This document shows, piece after piece, positions 16,024-25,295 of a stretch of DNA of 64,000 nt (positions are counted from its first letter, which is position 1; each line of letters begins with the position of its first letter). Source of the DNA: an uncultured Spirochaetaceae bacterium (GTDB lineage Bacteria; Spirochaetota; Spirochaetia; Sphaerochaetales; Sphaerochaetaceae). The stretch covers positions 62,001-126,000 of the forward strand of contig CALXQU010000005.1 in the NCBI GenBank assembly GCA_944390725.1. Direction: 5' to 3'. The notes below the pieces were generated by a model. It was not told the origin of the DNA, did not search any database, and was given only the letters and a program-made list of their open reading frames with translations. Made by a program: the position numbers and the translations under genes.

Positions 16024-17229
16024 TCAGCGGATCCTCATCACATCGCGGCGATACGCCTTGAGCCCCTCCTCGAGGCATTTGGCAGCCATCACGAGCTCAT
16101 CCTCGTTCAGGACATACGAGAACCTGGCCTGGTTGCGGCCGATTCCCGGAGTGACATAGAAGTCCTCGGCGGATGCGAACATGACGGTGCAGCCCTCATA
16201 GGAGAAGTCGCGGAGCATGAAGAGCGCGAACTTCTCCGCATCATCAACCGGGAGGTCTGCGACGAAGTAGAACGCTCCCTTAGGCAGGTTGCACCTCACG
16301 CCGGGTATGCGCTGCATCAGCTTTATGAGGACATTGCGGCGCCTCTCATACTCTGCCCTGACGTTCTCGATGTACTCATCCCTGACGGTAAGCGCCGCAG
16401 CTGCCGCATACTGCTCGACAAGCGGCGGGCAGAGCCTTGCCTGGCCGAGCTTCAGCGCGGACTCGATGACTTCCTTGTTGCGCGTCACGATGGCACCCAC
16501 CCTGGACCCGCACATGCTGAAGCGCTTGGAGAACGAATCGATGCAGATCACGCGGTCCTGGTATTCAGGGAACGAGAGCACAGACGTGAATGTCTTGCCG
16601 TCATAGCAGAATTCCCTGTAGACCTCATCCACGACGAGGAAGATGTCGTAGCGGCGGCAGAGCTCGAGAAGGCTCCTCAGCTCCTCCGGGGAATACACAT
16701 GGCCTGTCGGGTTGTTGGGCGAGCAGAGCAGTATCCCCATCGTCTTCTTGTTGATCTTCTTCTCGAACTCCTTGATGGAGGGAAGCACGAAGTTATCGTC
16801 TGACGAGGACGTGACCGGGCGCAGGGTCACCATCGCGATGTTGGCGAACGTGGCGACATTGGTATAGTAAGGCTCCGGGATGATGAACTCGTCATAGGGG
16901 TCGCAGAGCGTCATGAATACGAACTGGAGGGCCTCGGACCCGCCTGTGGTGATGAGGATATCGTCCTCGGAAAGCGTGACCCCTATCCTCTTATAGTACC
17001 TGGTCAGCGCCGTGCGGAGGAACCCCTCCCCCTCGGAGAGCCCATATGGGAGGATATCGAGGTCGAAGTCCCTGATGGCATCAAGGGCCTCCTTCGGCGT
17101 CTTGATATCGGGCTGCCCGATATTCAGGTGTATGACATGTATCCCCTTCTTCTCCGCATCGCGCGCATAAGGCACAAGGCGGCGTATCGGCGAGCACTGG
17201 AATGACGAGATCCTGTTGGACATCTGCAT
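16024..17229 (-). CDS. class I/II PLP-dependent aminotransferase
   Basis: 401 residues; the ATG at 17229 has GGAGGG seven bases upstream. Fold-type I features are in order: LNIGQPDIKTP, YGLSEGEGFLR, TTGGSEALQFVF, PEPYYTN, CSPNNPTGHVYS, VVDEVYREF and the PLP lysine in DSFSKRFSMCGSRVG, then GIGRNQARFSYV with the carboxylate-binding arginine. This pattern suits aspartate/aromatic or alanine-type aminotransferases of the AspC/PatA group; the amino donor is not determined. It lies 14 bp after prs in the same direction, so the two are probably co-transcribed. Confidence 0.9.
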   Translation of the reverse strand: MQMSNRISSFQCSPIRRLVPYARDAEKKGIHVIHLNIGQPDIKTPKEALDAIRDFDLDILPYGLSEGEGFLRTALTRYYKRIGVTLSEDDILITTGGSEALQFVFMTLCDPYDEFIIPEPYYTNVATFANIAMVTLRPVTSSSDDNFVLPSIKEFEKKINKKTMGILLCSPNNPTGHVYSPEELRSLLELCRRYDIFLVVDEVYREFCYDGKTFTSVLSFPEYQDRVICIDSFSKRFSMCGSRVGAIVTRNKEVIESALKLGQARLCPPLVEQYAAAAALTVRDEYIENVRAEYERRRNVLIKLMQRIPGVRCNLPKGAFYFVADLPVDDAEKFALFMLRDFSYEGCTVMFASAEDFYVTPGIGRNQARFSYVLNEDELVMAAKCLEEGLKAYRRDVMRIR

Positions 17230-17243
17230 GGCGGTACCCTCCT

Positions 17244-18530
17244 TCAGTCGTTGCTGGCAGCGTCATCCGTGATGAGCGGCGCATCGGGATTGGCCTGCGA
17301 TGAGTCAATCAGGCGCTGGATGAACTTGCGGTTATCGAGGAGCGGGGAGATGGAACGCCCATGGTGGAGGCGGGAGATTACGCGGGCGAAGAGCTCCGTG
17401 ACATCGGCCTGCACGAACCATTCCTTCTCCAGGAGGCCCTTGCCCTGGTACACGGCATTGGTGCCGATAATCCTCCAGAAGACGCCTTCCTTATATGCCG
17501 CATCGAAGTTCTCTATGGCATTGCCGTTGAAGAACGGCAGCGAGACCATGCAGATGATCCTCTTGGCACCCCTATTCATCAGCTCGCGCATCGCTATGAT
17601 CATCGTGCCGCCTGTGGCAATCATGTCATCAGCCATCAGGACGGTCTTGCCGGCGACATCGCCGAGGAGGTTGATGCTCTTTATATTCGAGTTCTTCGCA
17701 TCCTTGGATACCACGGAGTAGTCCCTCTCCTTATAGAGCATCGCCAACGGGCGGTGGAGCCCCTGCGCATAGAACTTGTTCCTCGATACGGCTCCCGTAT
17801 CCGGCGATACGACCACGAGGTCAGGATCCGAGAAGTCAATCAGCTTGCGCAGCGCTATCAGCGTCTGGTAGGAGCCGTGGAGGTTCTCCAGATGGCATGT
17901 CGTGAATGCGTTCTCGATCTCGCGCGAGTGGATATCGAGGGTGATGATCCTCGCAACGCCGAGTATCTCGCAGAAATGGGCGAACATCGAAGCCGTCAGC
18001 GCTTCCCTGCCGGCCTTCTTGTGCTGCCTGGCATACGGATACGTAGGCAGCACCAGCGTCACGGACTCCGCACCCGCGAGCTTGACGGCATGGACCGTGG
18101 TGAAGAGGAACATCAGATGGTCGTTTATCGACATCACCTGCGGCTCATCAAGCCCTGCCACCTTTATCGGCGCCGAGTTGGAGACGTCATGGATGATGTA
18201 GACGTTCAGGCCCCTCACCGGGTCGATGATCTCTGCCTTCTCCTCGCCGTTGGCGAAGCGCGTATACTTGACGTTTATCGTCAGGTCAGGGCAATGGAAC
18301 GCCGTGGGCATCTTCCCTGCAGGGATCTTCCTGCTGGACAGGTCGTCATTGAGGGTTACGAACCTGAGCAGCTCCTCGCTTGTCATGCCGTGCCGCCTTG
18401 TCAGCGCATCGGATACCTTCTCGTACCTGTCGATATATAAGCGCCTCAGGTGCTTGACTACTTTGCCTGTGAAATACTCGCTGCCAGGGCCGGCTATGAC
18501 TCCCAGCTTGTGGGGTTTGATGATGCTCAT
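17244..18530 (-). CDS. prs: ribose-phosphate pyrophosphokinase (PRPP synthetase), long form
   Basis: 428 residues, about 110 longer than E. coli Prs. It makes PRPP from ribose 5-phosphate and ATP. Recognisable parts: FANGEEKAEI (the usual FxDGE region), LPTYPYARQHKK, TLDIHS, VVVSPDTGAVSR and the PRPP loop VLMADDMIATGGTM. Extra sequence lies at the N-terminus (residues about 20-90) and at the C-terminus. Similar long forms occur in some spirochaetes and other bacteria. PRPP is the co-substrate of PyrE nearby. No ribosome-binding site precedes the ATG; a promoter-like -10 lies six bases upstream. Confidence 0.88.
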   Translation of the reverse strand: MSIIKPHKLGVIAGPGSEYFTGKVVKHLRRLYIDRYEKVSDALTRRHGMTSEELLRFVTLNDDLSSRKIPAGKMPTAFHCPDLTINVKYTRFANGEEKAEIIDPVRGLNVYIIHDVSNSAPIKVAGLDEPQVMSINDHLMFLFTTVHAVKLAGAESVTLVLPTYPYARQHKKAGREALTASMFAHFCEILGVARIITLDIHSREIENAFTTCHLENLHGSYQTLIALRKLIDFSDPDLVVVSPDTGAVSRNKFYAQGLHRPLAMLYKERDYSVVSKDAKNSNIKSINLLGDVAGKTVLMADDMIATGGTMIIAMRELMNRGAKRIICMVSLPFFNGNAIENFDAAYKEGVFWRIIGTNAVYQGKGLLEKEWFVQADVTELFARVISRLHHGRSISPLLDNRKFIQRLIDSSQANPDAPLITDDAASND

Positions 18531-18536
18531 AATGCA

Positions 18537-18565
18537 ACTTTATTACATGCCGGAAAATTATTCAA
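18537..18565 (-). promoter_or_regulatory. prs promoter, probably giving a leaderless mRNA
   Basis: Minus strand TTGAAT (18565-18560), 17-bp spacer, TAAAGT (18542-18537), then six bases to the ATG at 18530. The sequence before the ATG has no purine-rich ribosome-binding site. The rest of the 229-bp gap up to argH shows no ORF or RNA I can support. Confidence 0.5.
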
Positions 18566-18759
18566 GGATTGGCAGAAAGCCATGAAGCATGTTTCTTCCT
18601 TGCAGTGCAAGGAATTAGGCACAGATATTGCCTTTCCATGCCCCTCCTCGGCCATAAAATGCCGCATAATGCCTATCCTGTACGCCCAGGCGGCGACAGG
18701 ACGCAATCGCGGGACAGGCATGGATGCAGGCGGCCTGCTGCGGACGCCTGCGGAAGGCT

Positions 18760-20133
18760 TCATGAAGGGAGGATGACCTCCTCGATTCCCGGGATGAGGG
18801 CCGAATAGACGCCGGAGAGCCTCTGCATCTCCTTCCCCGCCCTGCCGGAGATATCCTCCAGCCAGGCCCTGTCGCCACCAAGGCCGAGATTGCCGGCAGT
18901 CCCTATGCTGGTCCTCTTGCCGAGGGCCGCGACAGGGTCCTCCCCCTCCACCTTGTCGAGGTTGAGGCCGACATTCCTGTAGCTGTCGCGGAAGTTGCCT
19001 CCCTGCAGGACCTTCTCCATCACGCGGTCGGTGGCATAGAGCTCCGGCACGCATGCCTTTATGAGCGCATCGGGATGGACCTCGAGCTTCCCTGTCATCT
19101 CCGCCATGATCAGCAGCAGCTCCTCTGCCGCCCTGTAGCCTTCGACCAGAGGCTCCTTGGTATCCTGGAAGTCCCTGTTGTATCCGGACGGAAGCGCCTT
19201 GATAATCGACTTCACCCTCATCGAGCAGGATGAGATGAGCGAGCATCTCGAGCGGGCAAGCTCAAGCCCGTCAGGGTTCTTCTTCTGCGGCATGATGGAG
19301 GAACCCGTGCAGAGCTCCCTCGGCAGCGAGAAGTAGCCGAACTCCGGCAGCGTGAAGAGCATCAGGTCCTGGGCCATCTTCGAGACAGTCAGGGCAAGGT
19401 ACTCGGCATGGTCAAGGAAGAAGGCCTCGAACTTTCCCCTTGAGTTGTTGGCCCAGAGCACATTGTTCTGGACGCGACTGAATCCCATCAGCGACGCCGT
19501 GTACTCCCTGTCGAGCGGCAGCGTGACGCCATAGGAGGCAGCCGAGCCGAGTGGCGACTGGTCGATGACATGGTACAGAGAGAGGAGCATATCGCTCTCC
19601 TCGAGGATCTCCTCCGCGAATGAAAGGGCCCAGAGCGCGACAGATGATGGCATCGCGACCTGCATATGGGTACGTCCGGGCATCGGCACATCCTGGTTCG
19701 CCTCCGCCAGCCCGATCAGCGACCTTGCGAATGATATAGAGGCGGAAAGGAGCTTCAGCAGCGCCTCCCTCATGAATATCCTCAGCGCGGTCTGCACCTG
19801 GTCGTTGCGGCTCCTGCCTGTATGTATCTTCTTGCCGGCATCGCCGTACTCCCTGGTAAGGAAGCCCTCGATGGCCGTGTGGCAGTCCTCATCGGACTGC
19901 GTGATCTCGAACCTGTCCTGCTTCCTCAGCTCGGCGATCCTTGCCAGGCCTTCCATCAGGTCCTCAAGCTCCCTGCTGCTGAGAATGCCTATCCTGCCAA
20001 GCCCCTTCGCATGGGCCGCGGACCCGATAAGGTCAGAGAGGACAAGGTCCCTATCGTATATATAGTCGTTGCGTACGGTGAAATGCTCCATCATGGAGTC
20101 AAGCGTATAGTTCTTCTGCCAGAGTTTTGCCAT
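18760..20133 (-). CDS. argH: argininosuccinate lyase
   Basis: 457 residues, normal length. It cleaves argininosuccinate to arginine and fumarate. The superfamily signature GSSIMPQKKNPDGLE with the catalytic serine loop, the early HTGRSRNDQV and the HMQVAMPSS histidine region (GRTHMQ) are all present. No argG or other arginine gene is adjacent. A second, more divergent lyase of the same superfamily is at 22.9-24.4 kb. The start has no ribosome-binding site; a -10-like box sits six bases upstream. Confidence 0.92.
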   Translation of the reverse strand: MAKLWQKNYTLDSMMEHFTVRNDYIYDRDLVLSDLIGSAAHAKGLGRIGILSSRELEDLMEGLARIAELRKQDRFEITQSDEDCHTAIEGFLTREYGDAGKKIHTGRSRNDQVQTALRIFMREALLKLLSASISFARSLIGLAEANQDVPMPGRTHMQVAMPSSVALWALSFAEEILEESDMLLSLYHVIDQSPLGSAASYGVTLPLDREYTASLMGFSRVQNNVLWANNSRGKFEAFFLDHAEYLALTVSKMAQDLMLFTLPEFGYFSLPRELCTGSSIMPQKKNPDGLELARSRCSLISSCSMRVKSIIKALPSGYNRDFQDTKEPLVEGYRAAEELLLIMAEMTGKLEVHPDALIKACVPELYATDRVMEKVLQGGNFRDSYRNVGLNLDKVEGEDPVAALGKRTSIGTAGNLGLGGDRAWLEDISGRAGKEMQRLSGVYSALIPGIEEVILPS

Positions 20134-20139
20134 GCTGTG

Positions 20140-20168
20140 AATTTAGCATAATGGCGGAAGACTGTCAG
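20140..20168 (-). promoter_or_regulatory. argH promoter, probably giving a leaderless mRNA
   Basis: Minus strand CTGACA (20168-20163), 17-bp spacer, TAAATT (20145-20140), then six bases (CACAGC) to the ATG at 20133. No ribosome-binding site is present. Confidence 0.5.
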
Positions 20169-20196
20169 ATCTTGCCAGGCATGGCGTATACATTAT

Positions 20197-21123
20197 ATGA
20201 GAAGAATCATCCCCCTGCTGGCCATGCTGGCAGTATCATGCGCGGCGGCCGGACGCATAACCGATGTATTCGGCACGATTGACAGGAAGGCACCGGAAGT
20301 GGTCTCGTACAGGCTCGAGAGCTCCGGGCTCTTCACCATCTCATATGATGAGGACGTCACTATAGAGGAGGCGCTTATCGGTGGCAGCAGCATCGATATA
20401 CGCGGCAGCGGCCGGGATTTCAGCCTGGTCTTCCCGGTTCCTCTTGCCATGGGGCATGAGTATACCCTCTTCATCATGGCGGAGGATGCCTATGGCAATA
20501 CGCTGCGCACGGCATTCTTCCTCACAGGCCCCAATGACGATGTACCCTATACCGTGATCAACGAAATCGCACCTGAGGCTCCGGACAGGGTCGAGCTGCT
20601 TGTGATGGAGGATGGCAATACCGCTGGCATGGTGCTCAAGGACGGGACGGACGGGGACTTCAACGGCAGGTTCCTCCTTCCAGACCTCGAGGTGAAGGCG
20701 AATGACATCATACTCATCTACTGGAACGGCAAGGCCGATGAGGAGAGCCGGGAGCGTGAGGATGGCTCCATGACCTATGTATTCGAAGCGGGATGCAGCG
20801 CGGGGCTCACGGCCACTAACGCGCCCCTCATCCTCTATAAGGAGGAAGGCGGGGACATCATAGACGGGGTCATATACACGACAGGCGATGCCGAGACGGC
20901 CGGCGGCTACGGCAACACGAGGACAGCCGAGGCCATGATGCTACTGCTGGAAGAAGGCAGATGGACAGGGCCGCCCATACCCTCTGCCGATGTGACTGCG
21001 AGCAGGGTCCTGGCAAGGCGCCCCGGAGGCTACGATACGGACAGTGCCGATGACTGGTTCACGACAGCAGCCCGCTCATCGACGCTCGGCGATGTGAATG
21101 CGTATCTGCCATATGACGGATGA
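20197..21123 (+). CDS. lipoprotein with lamin-tail-like domain
   Basis: 308 residues. The N-terminus MRRIIPLLAMLAVSCAAAG looks like a spirochaetal lipoprotein signal, with acylation likely at Cys15. Residues about 30-105 read as an Ig-like beta sandwich (SYRLESSGLFTISYDEDVT). From about 115 the pattern VINEIAPEAPDRVELLVMED...GMVLKDG...LLPDLEVKANDIILIYW fits a lamin-tail domain, which often decorates secreted bacterial proteins. No catalytic domain is seen. The ATG lacks a ribosome-binding site and follows TATACATTAT directly, so it may be leaderless. It ends two bases before the convergent gtrA gene. Confidence 0.6.
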   Translation: MRRIIPLLAMLAVSCAAAGRITDVFGTIDRKAPEVVSYRLESSGLFTISYDEDVTIEEALIGGSSIDIRGSGRDFSLVFPVPLAMGHEYTLFIMAEDAYGNTLRTAFFLTGPNDDVPYTVINEIAPEAPDRVELLVMEDGNTAGMVLKDGTDGDFNGRFLLPDLEVKANDIILIYWNGKADEESREREDGSMTYVFEAGCSAGLTATNAPLILYKEEGGDIIDGVIYTTGDAETAGGYGNTRTAEAMMLLLEEGRWTGPPIPSADVTASRVLARRPGGYDTDSADDWFTTAARSSTLGDVNAYLPYDG

Positions 21124-21124
21124 G

Positions 21125-21544
21125 TCAGCCCTTCCCTCTCATGGCCCTTCTGTTCGTATCGATGGTCGCCCGGAATACGATGAACCTGTCATAAAGGTAC
21201 TCAAGGACGAAATTGGAGAGCATGTTGCATATCGTGACGATATACTCATTGACTCCCCTGGACTCCGCCATGTAGTTCCCGAGTATCGTCGAGACAGGGG
21301 TGAACACCAGATAGAAAAGCGCGACAAGCGCCATTGCCTTTGGTACGTTATTGGAGCTCTGGAACGTGAAATGCCTGTTGAGCGTGAAGTTCCAGAGCAC
21401 GGAAAGCACCAGGGCCGTCAGATAGCTGACCCAGTAATCGGCATCCAGCAGCTCATTGAGCAGGCTGAACGCAATAATCTGTATCAGGCCGGCAGAAGCC
21501 GAGAAAAGCACGAACTTGATGCTCCTGAGCAGTTCCTTGTTCAT
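21125..21544 (-). CDS. GtrA family membrane protein
   Basis: 139 residues from the ATG at 21544 (GGGGGATGG upstream; a TTG one codon earlier is also in frame). Four hydrophobic segments in the usual GtrA arrangement: FVLFSASAGLIQIIAFSLL, VSYLTALVLSVLWNFTLNRHFTF, ALVALFYLVFTPVSTIL and TICNMLSNFVLEYLYDRFIVF. The NFTLNRHFTF motif is typical. GtrA proteins are thought to help move polyprenyl-linked sugars across the membrane for surface polysaccharide. No glycosyltransferase is adjacent. Confidence 0.88.
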   Translation of the reverse strand: MNKELLRSIKFVLFSASAGLIQIIAFSLLNELLDADYWVSYLTALVLSVLWNFTLNRHFTFQSSNNVPKAMALVALFYLVFTPVSTILGNYMAESRGVNEYIVTICNMLSNFVLEYLYDRFIVFRATIDTNRRAMRGKG

Positions 21545-21674
21545 CAATCCATCCCCCTGTCCTTCCCTAGCAAGTGTATCGGATTGGACGAAGCGGAATC
21601 AACACAGCAGGCGGCAGCAGGACGGCAATCGTCAGGGCTTCCCCTTCCTTGCCTATTGATGGCATGATGCAGGT

Positions 21675-22208
21675 ATGAGCAACGGAAACACAATCATAGC
21701 GTTTTTCTCGAGACGCGGAGAGAACCTCAACGTAGGCTCTGTCGAGAAGGGAAGCGGGGAGATCATCGCATCCATGCTCTCCGGCATGATGGGAGCCCCT
21801 GGGTACCAGATACGTACGGAGAATGGCTACCCCGATGACCTCGCAGAATGCAACAGGATCGCCAAGAAGGAGCTTGAGGAGGGAATGCGTCCTGCCCTTA
21901 AGGATCCACTCCCGGACATGGATGGCATATCGAACCTCATCCTTGTCTACCCGAACTGGTGGGGCAACCTGCCGATGGCTGTCTACACATTCCTTGACAG
22001 CATCAGCACGGATGGGCTCTCGATCTATCCTGTATGCACCCATGAGGACAACGGCCTTGCCATGACGGAAAGGATCCTCGCGAAGGCATATCCAAAGGCA
22101 GATGTGAAGAAGGGAATCGCTCTCCGCGGATCCCTGGTGCAGAAGGACCCCGCGAAAGCCGAGGAAGAACTCTCGGGATACATCAGCCAGTCAGGCCTCA
22201 AAGGCTGA
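21675..22208 (+). CDS. flavodoxin-like protein
   Basis: 177 residues. The N-terminal beta strand and phosphate loop IIAFFSRRGENL, the middle LVYPNWWGNLPMAVYTFLD and late ALRGSLVQ are those of the flavodoxin_4 group, which bind FMN. It probably carries electrons or acts as an NAD(P)H quinone reductase. It is a single gene divergent from gtrA. There is no clear ribosome-binding site; GCAGGT just before the ATG is weak. Confidence 0.8.
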   Translation: MSNGNTIIAFFSRRGENLNVGSVEKGSGEIIASMLSGMMGAPGYQIRTENGYPDDLAECNRIAKKELEEGMRPALKDPLPDMDGISNLILVYPNWWGNLPMAVYTFLDSISTDGLSIYPVCTHEDNGLAMTERILAKAYPKADVKKGIALRGSLVQKDPAKAEEELSGYISQSGLKG

Positions 22209-22248
22209 ATTGAAGACCGGCACAGGTGCCTTGGAAGGGTAGCTGGGT

Positions 22249-22929
22249 TTACGCCTGCCCTTCCTTTGCATAATCATGGATTACATAATCGATAATGCGC
22301 TGGAGGCTACTGCGGATCCTATACCTTGACCTTTCCTCTGCAGCGTCAGGAGCCTTATCGATAATGGCTTCCAATACCCCCATCCTTTCCTTCGCTCCGA
22401 TATCAGGGAAGATAGGTATGATATGGGATACGAAATGGAATGCGAGGACCTTTTCCTGCTGGGACCTGACCAGCTTTGCCAGCATCGGATTAGCGCAATA
22501 CTTCAGCAGGAGCTGGTCATATTCCGAATTCAGGATATTGTACTTCCCTTCCCTCGTCTCAAGGTCTGGAAGCCGCGATATTTTCCTGTATTCCTCCAGC
22601 AAGTCGCTGTAAGGCCTGGTCGGATTGCCGGCCTTGCAGTTAAGCCTTGCGAGCATCCCTTCCAACGCTTCCCTGACTTCATATAGGCTGCAAAGCTGGG
22701 TCAGGTCAAGGGTTGCGACAAATGCGCCAAGATGTGGACGGATCACGACTATCATATCTTCCTGCAGCCGCTTCAGGGCTTCCCTTATCGGCGTCCTGCT
22801 CATATTCAGACGCTCTGAAAGCTCTTTCTCCGGAAGGGGCATTCCCGGCTGATAATATCCATCCTGGATCAGCCCCTTGATTTTCCCATATGCATCTTCG
22901 CCTAATGTCGTCTTTCCCACGCGGTTCAC
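22249..22929 (-). CDS. GntR-family (FadR subgroup) regulator
   Basis: 226 residues. An N-terminal winged helix (AYGKIKGLIQDGYYQPGMPLPEKELSERLNMSRTPIREALKRLQ) is followed by an all-helical FCD ligand domain with a likely metal site. The GTG at 22929 is very close to the GAGGG site; a GTG three codons later (22920) has better spacing. It is the last gene of the operon that begins with the racemase-type enzyme and probably represses it through the TTGTATACAA palindrome at 28666-28675. FadR-type regulators commonly respond to acids or sugar acids, matching the operon enzymes. Confidence 0.88.
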   Translation of the reverse strand: MNRVGKTTLGEDAYGKIKGLIQDGYYQPGMPLPEKELSERLNMSRTPIREALKRLQEDMIVVIRPHLGAFVATLDLTQLCSLYEVREALEGMLARLNCKAGNPTRPYSDLLEEYRKISRLPDLETREGKYNILNSEYDQLLLKYCANPMLAKLVRSQQEKVLAFHFVSHIIPIFPDIGAKERMGVLEAIIDKAPDAAEERSRYRIRSSLQRIIDYVIHDYAKEGQA

Positions 22930-22931
22930 CC

Positions 22932-24449
22932 TCAGCCATTCAGAATAGAGCCAACGGCTTTCATCCTTGATGCATCGGCCTGCTCTATTCTACGGATTGA
23001 TTCATTATACCATGTATGCCAGTTTTCCACCTTTGACCTGGCAGATGCAAGCATGCTTTCCATCGCTTTCGGACCTACTCCGCCAGGAACTTCCCTTATC
23101 GATACGAAATGATCAGGATCAAGGCTCTTCCTTATCATGCCGTAATCGCCAGTGAAGGGTTCTCCGGCAACCTGCTCATAGACAGACCTGAACAGCTTCT
23201 CGTCTATTGAGCTGAGTCCTCCGCCTGATGCAATGACCTTCTTCACCAGGGCCGATACCACATGATGCGCCGTCCTGAATGGCAGGTCCGCGATCCTGAC
23301 TATCGTGTCAGCCATCTCCGTAACCACCGAGAAGCTATCCATAGCCCTTTCCCTGAGGAGCTTCTTATTCACATCGCAAGTCGCTAGGACATTATTGAAC
23401 AGATGGATGCTGCGGCAGAATTGGTTGATGGCCTTCACGAGGATAGGGACTATATCATCCTTATCGGAAATATCGCCATACGGTGATTTCAGGTATCCAT
23501 CCATCACTGCAGCACAGAGGCCCTTAATCATCGAGAAGGATGCCCGCAGATGCTCGAACGCAATCGGATTCCTCTTCTGCGGCATGATGGAGCTCGTGGA
23601 GATATAGCCATCGGCAACCCGTAATATATTCATCTCCTCGGTAGCCCACAGCACCATATCCGTTATGACCCTTGATGCATTTATCGAAGAGAGCATGACC
23701 GCAGCTGCCGTCTGCGTATCTGCGTCACAGCAGCCTATTGAGTCAAATGAATTCTCAATGATGCTATCAAAGCCAAGCAGGTCAGATATATACTTGCGGT
23801 CAAACGGGAAGCCTGATGTGGTAATCGCAGCAGCTCCAAGAGGGGACGTATTTACGATCCGATATGCTTCGGAAAACCTCTGCAGGTCGCGGTTCAGCAC
23901 GTCGGTATAGCCAAGGAAATAATGCCCTAGGACGCTAGGCTGAGCCTGCTGCGTATGCGTATGCGCAGGGAAAAGCGTATCCTTATGCTCCTCGGCGAAA
24001 GCCCGTACGGTATCCATGAGCCCCATAAGCTCGCGGATTGCATTCAGGACGAGCTTGCGCAGCATCAGATGGTCAAGGGCGACAGACAGGTCATTGCGGC
24101 TCCTGGCGATATGTATGCTGCCGGCCAGCCCCCCGGTTTTGGAAATCAGCTCATCCTCGATCATGAAGAAGAGGTCCTCATGCTTGCCATCGTAATCCAT
24201 TGTCCGGTACTTCCCATAGTCGAGATCCTCTATAGCGGCAAGGATGACCTTCGCATGATCGGGAGAGATGATCTTCTGCTTCACAAGCATAGCGACCTGG
24301 GCTTCATTCGTGACACGAAGCGGATCGACTCTATATTCCCTCGCCTCCATGAAAGCCGGAAGCAGTTCCATATCAACGAACGAAACCGCCGGATAGCCTG
24401 TCCCATCTTCCTTGAAGACACGTTCCCTAATCTCCTTGTAATCTGCCAT
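22932..24449 (-). CDS. argininosuccinate lyase-like enzyme of a catabolic operon
   Basis: 505 residues, about 45 longer than ArgH. It has the superfamily signature STSSIMPQKRNPIAFEHLR and the early HIARSRNDLSVALD, plus FPAHTHTQQAQPS. The fumarase/aspartase superfamily breaks C-N or C-O bonds to release fumarate. Since a normal argH lies 2.8 kb away and this gene sits between an ABC transporter and a GntR regulator, it probably splits an imported N-substituted amino acid or related compound rather than making arginine. AGGAG precedes the ATG, and the stop is next to the GntR start. Confidence 0.82.
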   Translation of the reverse strand: MADYKEIRERVFKEDGTGYPAVSFVDMELLPAFMEAREYRVDPLRVTNEAQVAMLVKQKIISPDHAKVILAAIEDLDYGKYRTMDYDGKHEDLFFMIEDELISKTGGLAGSIHIARSRNDLSVALDHLMLRKLVLNAIRELMGLMDTVRAFAEEHKDTLFPAHTHTQQAQPSVLGHYFLGYTDVLNRDLQRFSEAYRIVNTSPLGAAAITTSGFPFDRKYISDLLGFDSIIENSFDSIGCCDADTQTAAAVMLSSINASRVITDMVLWATEEMNILRVADGYISTSSIMPQKRNPIAFEHLRASFSMIKGLCAAVMDGYLKSPYGDISDKDDIVPILVKAINQFCRSIHLFNNVLATCDVNKKLLRERAMDSFSVVTEMADTIVRIADLPFRTAHHVVSALVKKVIASGGGLSSIDEKLFRSVYEQVAGEPFTGDYGMIRKSLDPDHFVSIREVPGGVGPKAMESMLASARSKVENWHTWYNESIRRIEQADASRMKAVGSILNG

Positions 24450-24462
24450 CTCTGCTTCTCCT

Positions 24463-25287
24463 TTATTTTATTGCGCCAGTAGTCAGGCCACCGACGAGAT
24501 ATCTCTGTGCGAACAATGCGAATAGGAATGAAGGTATGCATACAATCAGGGATGCAGCCAGGACATCGCCCTGCATCATGCTTTCGCGCGAAGCGAAATC
24601 AGCTACGATGACAGGCAGAGTCTTCTTCGCATCATCGATGAGCAATGTATTTGCCAGAAGGAAGTTATTCCATATTCCGATGAAAGTCATGATTCCCGAT
24701 GCGGCAAGTCCGGGCAGCGCTACCGGAAGGAATATCCTCGGCAGGGTCTGGAGGCGTGTAAGGCCATCGATCTCAGCCGCATCGACCAGCTCCCTCGGTA
24801 TGGTCTCGAAATACGACTGCATGGTCCAGACGCATATCGGCATTTCGAATGCTATATAGCATATGATCAATCCTGGGAACGAATTTATCAGATGAAGCTT
24901 GCTCATGAGCATATAGAGCGGAATCGCTATGAGGATCTGCGGGAACATATGCACGAACAATATCATCCGCGAGAATGCTTCCTTTGCCTTGTATCTATAT
25001 ACAGTATATGAAAAAGCAGCAAGACAAGCGATAAACAGCGTCAAGAAGGTGGAGACGACGGACAGCATTATGCTGTTGAATAGGTACTGCCCTATATTCA
25101 TCTCCGTGAAGACCTTCTTCAGGAAATACGGGGAGAAATCATGCGGGAAAAGCGATGGCGGTATCGAGATTATCGACTCAGGGCTCTGCAATGCGGAAAT
25201 CACAAGCCAGTAAACAGGGAAGACCACTGGGATAATAACGGCAATGGCCAAGAGATTGATGCAGACTGCTTTCTGTTTCCTTTTCAT
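24463..25287 (-). CDS. carbohydrate-type ABC transporter permease (MalG-like)
   Basis: 274 residues with six predicted membrane helices. The EAA loop that contacts the ATPase is clear: ELVDAAEIDGLTRLQTLPRIFLPVALPG. Sequence style and length match MalG/UgpE permeases of the CUT1 group. It pairs with the permease upstream (nine-base gap). No ATPase gene is in this operon, so a shared ATPase encoded elsewhere must be assumed. Confidence 0.92.
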   Translation of the reverse strand: MKRKQKAVCINLLAIAVIIPVVFPVYWLVISALQSPESIISIPPSLFPHDFSPYFLKKVFTEMNIGQYLFNSIMLSVVSTFLTLFIACLAAFSYTVYRYKAKEAFSRMILFVHMFPQILIAIPLYMLMSKLHLINSFPGLIICYIAFEMPICVWTMQSYFETIPRELVDAAEIDGLTRLQTLPRIFLPVALPGLAASGIMTFIGIWNNFLLANTLLIDDAKKTLPVIVADFASRESMMQGDVLAASLIVCIPSFLFALFAQRYLVGGLTTGAIK

Positions 25288-25295
25288 ATATTACC

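Noticed and set aside
18531-18759. Possible gene or RNA in the gap between argH and prs
   Set aside because: Short open frames lack start signals; apart from the prs promoter nothing structured was convincing.
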